Of a DNA stretch of 40,784 bases, positions 17,791-26,165 are shown one piece after another (position 1 is the first letter of the stretch; each line of letters starts with the position of its first letter). The position numbers and the translations under genes were made by a program. The DNA lies in the NCBI GenBank assembly GCA_033720815.1, contig JAWWBT010000004.1:1-40784 (forward strand). Reading direction: 5' to 3'. The notes beneath the pieces were generated by a model. That model saw only the letters and a list, made by a program, of their open reading frames with translations, searched no databases and was not told the origin of the DNA. Origin of the DNA: JAWWBS01 sp033720815 (GTDB lineage Bacteria > Pseudomonadota > Gammaproteobacteria > Natronospirales > JAJUFS01).

Positions 17791-18783
17791 ATGAGCAGTT
17801 TCACCGCCTACCGGATTCACCAGGAAGACGACAAGGTCGTCGCGCGTTTCGAGGAAACCACCGTCGACGAGCTTTCCGATGGCGATGTCGTCATCCGCGC
17901 GGAATATTCGGACGTGAACTACAAGGATGCGCTCGCGGCAACCGGCGAAGGCAAGATCCTGCGCAAGTTCCCGCTGATCGGTGGCATCGACGTCGCCGGC
18001 ACGGTGGAATCCTCCGACGACGAACGCTTCACACCCGGCGACAAGGTGGTCGTGACCGGCTGCGGCCTCGGCGAAGACCGTGATGGCGGCTATTCTGAAT
18101 ATGTCCGGGTACCGGGAGAATTCGTGATCCCGCTGGCGCAGGGCTTTACGACCCGCGATGCCATGTGTCTCGGCACCGCCGGTTTCACCGCGGCGCTGGC
18201 CATCCATCGCATGGAGCACAACGGCGTCACCCCTGCCGGTGGCCCGGTCGTGGTCACCGGTGCGACCGGTGGCGTGGGTTCGCTCGCGGTCAACATGCTG
18301 GCAGGGCGCGGCTATGAAGTGACGGCGGTCACCGGCAAGGAATCACAGCGCAAGTACCTCGAAGACCTGGGTGCCAGCGAAATCCTGCTGCGCCAGGACA
18401 TCGATTACGGCAAGCGCCCGCTGGAAAAGGCGATCTGGCAGGGTGCCGTGGATAACGTCGGCGGCGAGATGCTGACCTGGCTCACCCGCACCACCAGCTG
18501 GTGGGGGTCGATCGCCAGCATCGGCCTGGCCGGTAGCCACAAGCTCGAAACGACAGTGATGCCGTTCATCCTGCGTGGCGTGAACCTGCTGGGCATCAAT
18601 TCGATGGCAACCCCGCGCGACCTGCGCATGACCATCTGGGAGCGCATTGCGACCGACCTCAAGCCGTCTAAGCTCGATGCCATCGTTGCGCAGGAACTGC
18701 CGTTCGAGAAGCTGCCGGAAGCATTCCGGCCATTGCTCGACAACCAGCAGACGGGTCGCACGCTCATCCGCATTGTCGACTGA
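17791..18783 (+). CDS. acuI: Acrylyl-CoA reductase (NADPH) AcuI / YhdH family
   Basis: This zinc-free medium-chain dehydrogenase/reductase is about 330 residues long. The start at 17791 (MSSFTAYRIHQEDD) follows GGAGAGG. Family features are SDVNYKDALAATGEGKI, FPLIGGIDVAGTVESSDD, the nucleotide-binding GATGGVGSLAVNML and DNVGGEMLTWL. YhdH/AcuI reduces acrylyl-CoA to propionyl-CoA, a step in DMSP or acrylate breakdown that also protects from acryloyl-CoA toxicity. Its position directly before the methylcitrate genes fits delivery of propionyl-CoA, which strengthens the AcuI reading over a generic quinone oxidoreductase. Confidence 0.88.
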   Translation: MSSFTAYRIHQEDDKVVARFEETTVDELSDGDVVIRAEYSDVNYKDALAATGEGKILRKFPLIGGIDVAGTVESSDDERFTPGDKVVVTGCGLGEDRDGGYSEYVRVPGEFVIPLAQGFTTRDAMCLGTAGFTAALAIHRMEHNGVTPAGGPVVVTGATGGVGSLAVNMLAGRGYEVTAVTGKESQRKYLEDLGASEILLRQDIDYGKRPLEKAIWQGAVDNVGGEMLTWLTRTTSWWGSIASIGLAGSHKLETTVMPFILRGVNLLGINSMATPRDLRMTIWERIATDLKPSKLDAIVAQELPFEKLPEAFRPLLDNQQTGRTLIRIVD

Positions 18784-18790
18784 TCACGGC

Positions 18791-18808
18791 CAGGACGGGA
18801 ACGTCCTG
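18791..18808 (+). terminator. Stable hairpin after acuI (no U-run)
   Basis: CAGGACG (18791-18797) and CGTCCTG (18802-18808) form a perfect 7-bp stem with a GGAA loop, 7 bases after the acuI stop. A second small hairpin (CTGCGA/TCGCAG, 18826-18839) follows. Neither is followed by a T-run, so termination is uncertain. The hairpin may instead protect the acuI mRNA end. Confidence 0.4.
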
Positions 18809-18979
18809 TAACATCCGGGAAACGGCTGCGAAGTCGCAGGACTCGCGGCCGTCCTGCATTGAAAACACCCCGTAAATGGCTCTTGGAGCCCTTCTCGGGT
18901 AAAATTCCGCCTCCTTGCAATCGTTAAGAATCCACCAGCGCCGGGGTTGCCCGCCGCGCTGCATGCCAGAGGGGCCTAC

Positions 18980-19855
18980 ATGTCGTTACAGTCCGCAGGC
19001 GCGAAATTCCGCGCCGCCGTGAAGGAAAATTCCCCGCTCCAGGTTGTCGGCACCATCAATGCGTACACTGCGCTGATGGCGAAGAACGTCGGCCACAAGG
19101 CGATCTACCTGTCTGGTGGTGGCGTCGCCGCCAACTCGCTGGGCATGCCGGATCTCGGCATTTCCACCATGGACGACGTGCTGACCGACATCCGCCGCAT
19201 CACGGACGCCTGCGACCTGCCGTTGCTGGTCGATGCCGATACCGGCTGGGGTGGCGCCTTCAATATTGCGCGCACGGTGAAATCGTTCACCAAGTTCGGC
19301 GCCGCCGGCCTGCACATCGAAGACCAGGTTGCGCAGAAGCGCTGCGGCCATCGTCCGAACAAGGAAATCGTTTCCGAACACGAGATGGTCGACCGCATCA
19401 AGGCGGCGGTCGATGCGCGCACCGATGAGGAATTCGTCATCATGGCGCGTACCGATGCGCTGGCCGTTGAAGGCCTTGAGCTTGCCATCGAGCGCGCGCA
19501 GATGTGTGTCGAAGCCGGCGCCGACATGATCTTCCCCGAGGCCGTGAAGAGCCTCGAGCAGTACCGGAAGTTCAAGGAAGCGGTAAACGTGCCGATCCTT
19601 GCGAACATCACAGAGTTCGGCAAGTCGCCGATGTTCACCACCGACGAACTGGCAGACGCCGGCGTCGATATCCAGCTCCTGTGCTGCGGCGCTTACCGCG
19701 CCATGAACAAGGGCGCAGAAACCTTCTACAGGGAAACGCTGGAAAAGGGCACGCAGAAGGATGTCATCGACATCATGCAGACCCGTGAAGAACTCTACGA
19801 ACACCTGGATTACCACAGCTACGAGCAGAAGCTCGACAAGCTGTTCAAGAAGTAA
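18980..19855 (+). CDS. prpB: 2-methylisocitrate lyase PrpB
   Basis: PrpB cleaves 2-methylisocitrate to pyruvate and succinate, the last step of the methylcitrate cycle. The 291-residue product has the isocitrate-lyase-like fold motifs: LSGGGVAANSLGMPDLG, LPLLVDADTGWGG (Mg-binding aspartates), HIEDQVAQKRCGHRPNK (the KRCGH catalytic loop) and MARTDALAVEGL. The ATG at 18980 follows GAGGGG. A TAAAAT at 18900-18905 could be a -10 element, but no good -35 was found. prpC follows after 54 bases. Confidence 0.97.
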   Translation: MSLQSAGAKFRAAVKENSPLQVVGTINAYTALMAKNVGHKAIYLSGGGVAANSLGMPDLGISTMDDVLTDIRRITDACDLPLLVDADTGWGGAFNIARTVKSFTKFGAAGLHIEDQVAQKRCGHRPNKEIVSEHEMVDRIKAAVDARTDEEFVIMARTDALAVEGLELAIERAQMCVEAGADMIFPEAVKSLEQYRKFKEAVNVPILANITEFGKSPMFTTDELADAGVDIQLLCCGAYRAMNKGAETFYRETLEKGTQKDVIDIMQTREELYEHLDYHSYEQKLDKLFKK

Positions 19856-19909
19856 AAACCTCGTGCCTCTCTCCGATGGGGGGCAGCGCTATCTGAAAGG
19901 AGCGAATTC

Positions 19910-21076
19910 ATGAGCAAGCCAGCAAACACCGCAGGCCTCGCCGGCATCACCGCCGGTGATACCGCGATCTGTACCGTCGGCAAGGAAGGCGCAGGCCTTA
20001 CCTACCGCGGCTATGACATCTACGACATGGCCGACAAGGGTACCTTCGAGGAGATCGCCTTCCTGCTGCTGCACGGCGAACTGCCGAACCGCGCCCAGTT
20101 GACGGCGTTCAAGAAGCGCATCATTGCGAACCGCAAGCTGCCGAAGGCGCTGCGTGACACGCTGGAAACCATCCCGGCCGACACGCACCCGATGGATGTG
20201 ATGCGCACGGGTTGCTCCATGCTGGGCAACCTCGAAGGTGAAAAGGCCAACTTCAAGGACCAGATGCAGGTTGCCGAGCGCCTGCTCGCGGCCTTCCCGA
20301 GCATCATCTGCTACTGGCACCGTTTCCACGAAGACGGCAAGCGCATCAACACCGCATCGAAGGATGAAAGCATCGCCGGTCACTTCCTGCGCATGCTTCA
20401 CGGCAAGAAGCCGAAGGACCTGCATGTGCGTGCGATGGACGTGTCGCTCATCCTCTACGCCGAGCACGAGTTCAATGCATCCACCTTCACCGCGCGCGTC
20501 ATCACTGCGACGCTGTCGGATTTCCATTCCGCAGTCACCGGCGCCATCGGCGCGTTGCGTGGTCCGCTGCACGGTGGTGCGAACGAAGCCGCGATGGAAC
20601 TGATCGAGAAGTTCCGTACGCCGGAAGCGGCCACCAAGGGCCTGCAGAAGATGCTCGCCAACAAGGAAAAGATCATGGGCTTCGGTCACCGCGTCTACAA
20701 GACGTCGGACCCGCGCAACGTGGTCATCAAGGAATGGTCGCGCAAGCTTGCCGAAGACCAGGGCGACATGAAGCTGTATGACGTCTCCGAGGCCATCGAG
20801 AAGGTCATGTGGGACGAGAAGGGCCTGTTCCCGAACCTCGATTTCTATAGCGCCTCGGCCTACCACTTCATGGGCATCCCGACCGGCCTGTTCACGCCGA
20901 TCTTCGTCATGTCGCGCATCACCGGCTGGGCCGCGCACATCATGGAACAGCGCGCGAACAACCGCCTGATTCGCCCGAGTGCCGATTACAACGGCCCGGC
21001 GCTGACCAAGTGGAAGCCGATCGAAAAGCGCAAGGCGGTCAAGAAGAAGAAAAAGACCCGCGCGAAGAAGAAGTAA
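19910..21076 (+). CDS. prpC: 2-methylcitrate synthase PrpC with lysine-rich C-terminal tail
   Basis: PrpC condenses propionyl-CoA with oxaloacetate. The 388-residue product has citrate-synthase motifs: LTYRGYDIYDMA, TGAIGALRGPLHGGANEAAM (active-site His), MGFGHRVYKTSDPR (second His) and FYSASAYHFMGIPTGLFTPI (active-site Asp region replaced by the FYSA form seen in methylcitrate synthases). The last 16 residues after PIE are KRKAVKKKKKTRAKKK, 12 of them Lys or Arg. AAGGAG precedes the ATG. The tail is unusual and has no obvious role in catalysis. Confidence 0.97.
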   Translation: MSKPANTAGLAGITAGDTAICTVGKEGAGLTYRGYDIYDMADKGTFEEIAFLLLHGELPNRAQLTAFKKRIIANRKLPKALRDTLETIPADTHPMDVMRTGCSMLGNLEGEKANFKDQMQVAERLLAAFPSIICYWHRFHEDGKRINTASKDESIAGHFLRMLHGKKPKDLHVRAMDVSLILYAEHEFNASTFTARVITATLSDFHSAVTGAIGALRGPLHGGANEAAMELIEKFRTPEAATKGLQKMLANKEKIMGFGHRVYKTSDPRNVVIKEWSRKLAEDQGDMKLYDVSEAIEKVMWDEKGLFPNLDFYSASAYHFMGIPTGLFTPIFVMSRITGWAAHIMEQRANNRLIRPSADYNGPALTKWKPIEKRKAVKKKKKTRAKKK

Positions 21077-21079
21077 GCA

Positions 21080-21193
21080 ATGGGATTCGCGCTCTTCATC
21101 GGAGGCGTCATTGTCCTCGAACTGCTTGCCTGGTGGTTCTTCCTGAGAAAACGCAGGAAAGCCAACAAGGAGCAGGAAGAGCGCAATCACTGA
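21080..21193 (+). CDS. Tiny single-pass membrane protein (37 aa), hypothetical
   Basis: This short frame starts 4 bases after the prpC stop. It encodes MGFALFIGGVIVLELLAWWF plus FLRKRRKANKEQEERNH. That is one strong hydrophobic helix followed by a positively charged tail, a classic N-out/C-in small membrane protein layout. No clear SD is present, so translation could depend on coupling to prpC. It is real-looking in composition but short enough to arise by chance. Confidence 0.5.
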   Translation: MGFALFIGGVIVLELLAWWFFLRKRRKANKEQEERNH

Positions 21194-21251
21194 ACGACTT
21201 CATCACCAGGCATCCACGGACGGATGCCGTGGCGAAACCGGGGGCCGGGCG

Positions 21252-21506
21252 ATGGGCCAGTTGGTAATGATGCTCTCGAGCCTGCTGCTGAGCGGGCTCG
21301 GCATCGCCATCTACCTCAGTGGGCTGGATGGCGATGAATGGGTGACGCGCGCGGTTGCCGCGGGCGTCGTTACCGTTGCGCTGGCAATCAGCGACATCGG
21401 GCATCGTCGCTACCGTGACCTCACGCTGGGCAAGCTTGCCGCGGGCAATGCCCTGCTGTTTGCCTTGATGGTGTTGTACTCGCTGTACCTGAATTCCACG
21501 GCCTGA
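21252..21506 (+). CDS. Small membrane protein (84 aa), hypothetical
   Basis: The predicted protein has three hydrophobic segments (LVMMLSSLLLSGLGIAIYLS; VTRAVAAGVVTVALAI; LAAGNALLFALMVLYSLYL) separated by short charged loops. I do not recognise the family. It lies in the same direction as prpC and within the region closed by the terminator at 21743, so it may share the prp transcript. Confidence 0.6.
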   Translation: MGQLVMMLSSLLLSGLGIAIYLSGLDGDEWVTRAVAAGVVTVALAISDIGHRRYRDLTLGKLAAGNALLFALMVLYSLYLNSTA

Positions 21507-21517
21507 GGAGAACGACC

Positions 21518-21721
21518 ATGTTGAGGATTCTCATTGCTGCGATCGTGTTGCTCGTCGCTGCGTATTTCTACCTCGGCTCGGGCGGTAACGATGAGCAGGC
21601 GGTGAAGCAGCAGCAGGAAGCGATCGAGAAGGCAAAGGAAGTCGAAAAGACCGTCGAGGAACACACGAAGAAGGTTCGCGACACGGTCGACGATGCCACG
21701 GATGATGATGGCGGCGGTTAA
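21518..21721 (+). CDS. Small membrane-anchored coiled-coil protein (67 aa), hypothetical
   Basis: An N-terminal helix (MLRILIAAIVLLVAAYFYLG) is followed by a charged heptad-rich stretch (AVKQQQEAIEKAKEVEKTV) and an acidic end (DDATDDDGGG). A GAGGAGA upstream of the ATG supports translation. It starts 11 bases after the previous small gene, suggesting a pair. Function is unknown; an envelope-associated tether is one possibility. Confidence 0.65.
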   Translation: MLRILIAAIVLLVAAYFYLGSGGNDEQAVKQQQEAIEKAKEVEKTVEEHTKKVRDTVDDATDDDGGG

Positions 21722-21742
21722 AGCCCGATCGCATTAACAAAA

Positions 21743-21776
21743 AGCGCGCAATGCTTGGCATTGCGCGCTCTTTTTT
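21743..21776 (+). terminator. Rho-independent terminator after the prpBC/small-ORF unit
   Basis: A long GC-rich stem, AGCGCGCAATGC (21743-21754) and GCATTGCGCGCT (21758-21769), has a 3-base loop and is followed by T6 (21771-21776). It closes the rightward unit before the convergent prpF. The A-run on the left allows weaker function for prpF as well. Confidence 0.93.
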
Positions 21777-21809
21777 GTGCGCGGGAAATTTCGCCTCAGA
21801 ACGTATCGT

Positions 21810-22988
21810 TTAGAAAGTACCTGGCGGAACCCTCACCTTGCCTTCCATCAGCACGCGCGCGGAACGCGACATGATCGCCTTCTCGACGACCCACTGGCCA
21901 TCGACCTGTTTCGCTTCGGCGCCGACCTGCAAGGTACCGGACGGATGCCCGAACGTAACCGAGGTTCGGTCACCACCGCCGGCAGCGAGGTTCACCAGCG
22001 TGCCGGGAATGGCTGCCGCCGTGGCAATCGCAACGGACGCGGTGCCCATCATGGCGTGATGCAGCTTGCCCATCGACAGCGCGCGCACGACGAGATCGAT
22101 ATCACCCGCCTTCACGGTCTTGCCCGATGACGCCAGGTAATCGGTCGCCGGTGCCACGAAGGCAACCTTCGGCGTGTGCTGGCGGGTCTTTGCCTCTTCA
22201 ATCGAAGCAATCAGTCCCATCTTCACCGCGCCATGCGCACGGATGCTTTCGAACATCGCCAGTGCTTTTGCATCACCGTTGATTGCATCCTGCAATTCGG
22301 TGCCGCTGTAGCCGATGTCTGCTGCGTTGACGAACACCGTCGGGATGCCGGCGTTGATCATCGTTGCCTTGAACGTACCGACGCCCGGCACTTCCAGTTC
22401 ATCAACGACGTTGCCGGTCGGGAAGATTGCTCCTTCACCATCGGCAGGATCCACGAACTCGACAATGATTTCGGCGGCAGGAAACGCCACGCCATCGAGT
22501 TCGAAATCTCCGGTTTCCTGCACCTCGCCATTCACTATCGGCACGCGGTTGATGATCGTCTTGCCGATGTTCGCCTGCCAGATGCGCACTTCGCACAGGC
22601 CGTTCTCGGGAATGCGCTCGGCATCGATGAGGCCGTTCTCGATGGCGAAGGCGCCGACCGCACTGGACAGGTTGCCGCAGTTGCCACTCCAGTCGACGAA
22701 GGCCTCGTCGATGGCCACCTGGCCGTAGAGGTAATCCACGTCATGGCCCGGCTGCTCGCTCTTCGAAACGATGACGCACTTCGACGTGCTCGATGTCGCG
22801 CCGCCCATGCCGTCGGTGTGCTTGGCATACGGATCCGGGCTGCCTATCACGCGCATGAACAGCTTGTCGCGTGCCTTGCCCGGCACCTGTGCCGCTTCCG
22901 GCAGGTCATCCAGCTTGAAGAACACGCCCTTGCTGGTGCCGCCGCGCAGGTAGGTGGCGGGAATTCGAATTTGTGGTTTATGCGTCAT
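21810..22988 (-). CDS. prpF: 2-methylaconitate cis-trans isomerase PrpF
   Basis: PrpF works with AcnD: AcnD dehydrates methylcitrate to an aconitate isomer that PrpF isomerises to the form hydrated to 2-methylisocitrate. The 392-residue protein has the PrpF fold signatures YLRGGTSKGVFF, GMGGATSSTSKCVIVS, DWSGNCGNLSSAVGAFAIEN (active-site Cys) and NAGIPTVFVNAADIGY. The ATG at 22988 has only a poor SD (GAGAA). In many genomes prpF lies next to acnD; here a DUF559 gene and two palindromic repeats separate them. Confidence 0.96.
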   Translation of the reverse strand: MTHKPQIRIPATYLRGGTSKGVFFKLDDLPEAAQVPGKARDKLFMRVIGSPDPYAKHTDGMGGATSSTSKCVIVSKSEQPGHDVDYLYGQVAIDEAFVDWSGNCGNLSSAVGAFAIENGLIDAERIPENGLCEVRIWQANIGKTIINRVPIVNGEVQETGDFELDGVAFPAAEIIVEFVDPADGEGAIFPTGNVVDELEVPGVGTFKATMINAGIPTVFVNAADIGYSGTELQDAINGDAKALAMFESIRAHGAVKMGLIASIEEAKTRQHTPKVAFVAPATDYLASSGKTVKAGDIDLVVRALSMGKLHHAMMGTASVAIATAAAIPGTLVNLAAGGGDRTSVTFGHPSGTLQVGAEAKQVDGQWVVEKAIMSRSARVLMEGKVRVPPGTF

Positions 22989-23026
22989 GGGATTCTCAGT
23001 CGTTCAATGTATTTTATGCTGCAGGG

Positions 23027-23076
23027 GTCACCCTCTCCCCCGACCCCTCTCCCATCAAGGGAGAGGGGAGAGTCAC
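23027..23076. repeat. Intergenic palindromic repeat, copy A
   Basis: The core is CCCCTCTCCC (23044-23053), ATCAA loop and GGGAGAGGGG (23059-23068). An extra CCCTCTCCCCC arm lies to its left. It is the inverted counterpart of copy B (23498-23537). GTCAC occurs on both edges (23027-23031 and 23072-23076); this may be a target duplication or chance. Confidence 0.85.
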
Positions 23077-23093
23077 AGTGAAACTGGCATCGG

Positions 23094-23450
23094 CTAACTT
23101 CGCGTTGACGTTTCTTCGAGCGTATTCAATATCGCGGCTAGCACCGCTTCCGTTTCGTTCAGTATGTCGTTGTTCCAGAAGTGCAGTACACGGTAGCCCT
23201 GTGATTTCAGCCAGGCGTCACGCACTGCATCGTGATTGCTCTCGTTGTGTTGTCCACCGTCAGCTTCAACAACCAGCCGCGCACCGAAGTGCACGAAATC
23301 GACGATGTACGGACCCAGCGGCTGTTGTCGCCGAAACTTCTGGCCAAGCATTCGATGTGCACGCAAGTGACGCCACAGTTTCCTTTCTGCGTCGGTCATG
23401 TTTCTGCGCAACTGTTTGGCAAATTCTTTCTTCCGCACCCGATCCTCCAT
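23094..23450 (-). CDS. DUF559 (Vsr-like endonuclease fold) protein
   Basis: The 118-residue protein begins MEDRVRKKEFAKQLRRNMTD at an ATG; a GTG 15 bases upstream is also in frame. It has the DUF559 pattern AERKLWRHLRAHRMLGQKFR, then RQQPLGPYIVDF, RLVVEADGGQH and LHFWNNDIL. The D/E-x-K-like acidic residues (VDF, EADG) suggest a Vsr/restriction-nuclease fold. The gene sits between prpF and acnD, where it has no metabolic sense. Palindromic repeats in opposite orientations flank it on both sides, so it is probably a mobile insertion. Role is unknown. Confidence 0.9.
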   Translation of the reverse strand: MEDRVRKKEFAKQLRRNMTDAERKLWRHLRAHRMLGQKFRRQQPLGPYIVDFVHFGARLVVEADGGQHNESNHDAVRDAWLKSQGYRVLHFWNNDILNETEAVLAAILNTLEETSTRS

Positions 23451-23497
23451 GATCGCGTGACTCACAAAATTTTCTACAACGTCGAACGAAGCTTAAG

Positions 23498-23537
23498 CCC
23501 CTCTCCCCTCGCGGGAGAGGGGTTGGGGAGAGGGGGA
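23498..23537. repeat. Intergenic palindromic repeat, copy B
   Basis: The core is CCCCTCTCCC (23498-23507), CTCGC loop and GGGAGAGGGG (23513-23522). TTGGGGAGAGGGGG extends to its right. The reverse complement of copy A has the same core with a TCGGGGGAGAGGG extension, so A and B are inverted relative to each other with extensions facing outward from the DUF559 gene. Confidence 0.85.
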
Positions 23538-23542
23538 AACAA

Positions 23543-26149
23543 TTACGCCGATTCCGATTCTGCTTCCGCTTCCAGGAAGTCCTGCGCGAAACGCTGCAGT
23601 ACGCCGCCGGCCTTGTACACGGAAACTTCGTCGTTGCTGTCGAGTCGGCAGAGCACCGGCACTTCGACCGTCTCGCCATTCTTGCGGTGAATGACCAGCG
23701 TCAGCGTCGCGCCTGGTGCAATATCGCCCTTCACGTCGTAGGTTTCGGTGCCATCGAGTTCCAGTGTCTTGCGCGTGGTGCCTTCCTCGAACTGCAACGG
23801 CAACACGCCCATGCCGACCAGGTTGGTGCGGTGAATGCGCTCGAAGCCTTCGGCGACGATCACTTCCACGCCCGCCAGGCGCACACCCTTTGCGGCCCAG
23901 TCGCGCGACGAGCCCTGGCCGTAATCCGCGCCGGCCACGATGATCAGGTTCTGGCCGCGATCCATGTAGGTTTCGATCGCTTCCCACATGCGCATCGTCT
24001 GGCCTTCCGGCTCGACGCGCGCCAGTGAACCCTGGATGACGTTACCGTCTTCATCGCGAACCATTTCGTTGAACAGCTTCGGGTTCGCGAAGGTCGCACG
24101 CTGCGCCGTGAGGTGATCACCGCGATGCGTCGCGTAGGAATTGAAGTCCTCTTCCGGCAGGCCCATCTTGGCCAGGTATTCGCCCGCGGCAGAATCCGGC
24201 AGGATCGCATTCGACGGCGAGAGGTGGTCGGTGGTGATGTTGTCACCCAGCACCGCCAGCGGACGCATGCCGGTCAGTGTCTGCGGTTTCGCCAGCGCGC
24301 CTTCCCAGTAAGGCGGGCGACGAATGTAGGTGCTCATCTCGCGCCAGTCATACAGCGGGCTGACCTTCGGGCCGTCTTCGCGCTTGATGTTGAACATCGG
24401 TTCGTAGACATTGCGGAAGTGCTCCGGCTTCACCGAGTTCTTCACGACCTCTTCGATTTCCTCGTCGGAGGGCCAGATATCCGTCAGGCGGATTTCCTTG
24501 CCATCGACCACGCCGAGCGCGTCCTTCTCGATATCGAAGCGGATGCTGCCCGCGATCGCGTAGGCCACCACCAGCGGCGGCGAGGCGAGGAAGGCCTGCT
24601 TGGCATACGGATGAATGCGGCCATCGAAATTGCGGTTGCCCGAAAGCACCGCGACGGTGTGCACATCGCGCTCAATGATTTCATCCTGGATCTCCGGGTC
24701 CAGTGCGCCGGACATGCCGTTGCAGGTCGTGCAGGCAAAACCGACGATGCCGAAGCCGAGCTCTTCCAGCTCTTCCTTCAGGCCGGCCTCTTCCAGGTAC
24801 AACTGCACGGCGCGTGAACCCGGCGCCAGTGATGATTTCACCCACGGCTTGCGGATCAGGCCGAGCTTGTTCGCGTTGCGCGCTAGCAGGCCGGCCGCAA
24901 TCACGTTGCGCGGGTTCGAGGTGTTCGTGCAGCTCGTGATTGCCGCGATGATCACCGCGCCGTCCGGCATGTGGCCGTCTTCGGATTCGTAGTGATGGTT
25001 GGCGAAACCGCGCTCTTCCAGGTCCTTCGTGCCCATGCGTGCATGCGGGTTCGACGGACCGGCCATGTTTCGCTCGACGGTGGAAAGATCGAACGAAAGG
25101 TTGCGCTCGTATTCCGCGTCCTTCAGGTCGTCGGCCCACAGGCCGGCAGTCTTGGCGTAGGTTTCGACCAGCTTCACCTGCTCGTCTTCGCGGCCGGTGA
25201 GGCGCAGGTATTCCAGCGTCTGGTCATCGATGTAGAACATCGCCGCGGTCGCACCGTATTCCGGCGCCATGTTGGAAATGGTCGCGCGGTCGCCGACGGT
25301 GAGCGCCGCAGCACCTTCACCATGGAATTCCAGGTAGGCACCGACCACGCGTTCCTTGCGCAGGAACTCGGTCAGCGCGAGCACGATATCGGTGGCGGTG
25401 ATGTTCTTCTGCGGCTTGCCGGTCAGCTCTACGCCGACCATTTCCGGTGTGCGCATCCACGACGGGCGACCCAGCATCACGTTCTCGGCTTCCAGGCCGC
25501 CAACACCGATGGCGATCACGCCCAGCGAATCCACGTGCGGCGTGTGCGAGTCGGTACCGACGCAGGTATCCGGGAAGGCCACGCCGTCCTGCTGGTAAAC
25601 CACCGGCGACATCTTCTCGAGGTTGATCTGGTGCATGATGCCGTTGCCCGGCGGGATCACGTCGACGTTGCGGAAGGCCTTCTTCGTCCAGTCGATGAAA
25701 TGAAAGCGGTCCTCGTTGCGGCGGTTCTCGATCTCACGGTTGCGATCGAATGCCTGCTTGTCGAAACCGGCCGACTCGACGGCGAGCGAGTGGTCCACGA
25801 TCAGCTGCACCGGCACCACCGGGTTCACCTGGGCCGGGTCACCGCCCTTTTCCGCGATCGCATCGCGCAGGCCGGCGAGGTCCACCAGCGCCGTCTGGCC
25901 GAGGATGTCGTGGCAGACCACGCGCGCCGGGTACCACGGAAAGTCGATGTCGCGCTTCTTCTCGATGAGCTGGCCGAGGAAGGTATCGATCTTCGATGGC
26001 TCGGCGCGACGCACGATGTTCTCGGCGTAAACGCGCGCGACATACGGCATCTTCGCGTAGGCGCCAGGCTGTACGGCCTCGACCGCCTCGCGAACGTCGT
26101 ACCAGTCCAGGTTCGTGCCTTCGAGCTTCTTGCGGTATTCCTGATTCAT
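23543..26149 (-). CDS. acnD: Fe/S-dependent 2-methylcitrate dehydratase AcnD
   Basis: This aconitase-superfamily enzyme is 868 residues long, as expected for AcnD. It carries the [4Fe-4S] cysteine contexts ITSCTNTSNPRNV and FACTTCNGMSGAL. Further superfamily blocks are FPDTCVGTDSHTPHVDSLGV, GNRNFDGRIHPYAK and AGADYGQGSSRDWAAKGV. Substrate assignment rests on context (prpF, prpC, prpB) and on the start MNQEYRKKLEGTNLDWYDV, which is AcnD-like rather than AcnA-like. It follows the GntR gene by 16 bases and is probably co-transcribed with it. Confidence 0.95.
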   Translation of the reverse strand: MNQEYRKKLEGTNLDWYDVREAVEAVQPGAYAKMPYVARVYAENIVRRAEPSKIDTFLGQLIEKKRDIDFPWYPARVVCHDILGQTALVDLAGLRDAIAEKGGDPAQVNPVVPVQLIVDHSLAVESAGFDKQAFDRNREIENRRNEDRFHFIDWTKKAFRNVDVIPPGNGIMHQINLEKMSPVVYQQDGVAFPDTCVGTDSHTPHVDSLGVIAIGVGGLEAENVMLGRPSWMRTPEMVGVELTGKPQKNITATDIVLALTEFLRKERVVGAYLEFHGEGAAALTVGDRATISNMAPEYGATAAMFYIDDQTLEYLRLTGREDEQVKLVETYAKTAGLWADDLKDAEYERNLSFDLSTVERNMAGPSNPHARMGTKDLEERGFANHHYESEDGHMPDGAVIIAAITSCTNTSNPRNVIAAGLLARNANKLGLIRKPWVKSSLAPGSRAVQLYLEEAGLKEELEELGFGIVGFACTTCNGMSGALDPEIQDEIIERDVHTVAVLSGNRNFDGRIHPYAKQAFLASPPLVVAYAIAGSIRFDIEKDALGVVDGKEIRLTDIWPSDEEIEEVVKNSVKPEHFRNVYEPMFNIKREDGPKVSPLYDWREMSTYIRRPPYWEGALAKPQTLTGMRPLAVLGDNITTDHLSPSNAILPDSAAGEYLAKMGLPEEDFNSYATHRGDHLTAQRATFANPKLFNEMVRDEDGNVIQGSLARVEPEGQTMRMWEAIETYMDRGQNLIIVAGADYGQGSSRDWAAKGVRLAGVEVIVAEGFERIHRTNLVGMGVLPLQFEEGTTRKTLELDGTETYDVKGDIAPGATLTLVIHRKNGETVEVPVLCRLDSNDEVSVYKAGGVLQRFAQDFLEAEAESESA

Positions 26150-26165
26150 TTAATGCGTGCTCTTC

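Noticed and set aside
19889..21190. Long open frame antisense to prpC
   Set aside because: PrpC active-site motifs are intact on the + strand; the antisense frame is a shadow.
23027..23076. GTCAC direct repeat as a proven target-site duplication
   Set aside because: Five bases match at the edges of copy A only; copy B has no such repeat, so chance is likely.
22176..23081. Long open frame antisense to prpF
   Set aside because: PrpF is clear on the minus strand; the antisense frame runs through it without domain or SD.
23027..23537. CRISPR-like repeats
   Set aside because: Only two copies, inverted, separated by a gene; no regular spacers and no cas genes.
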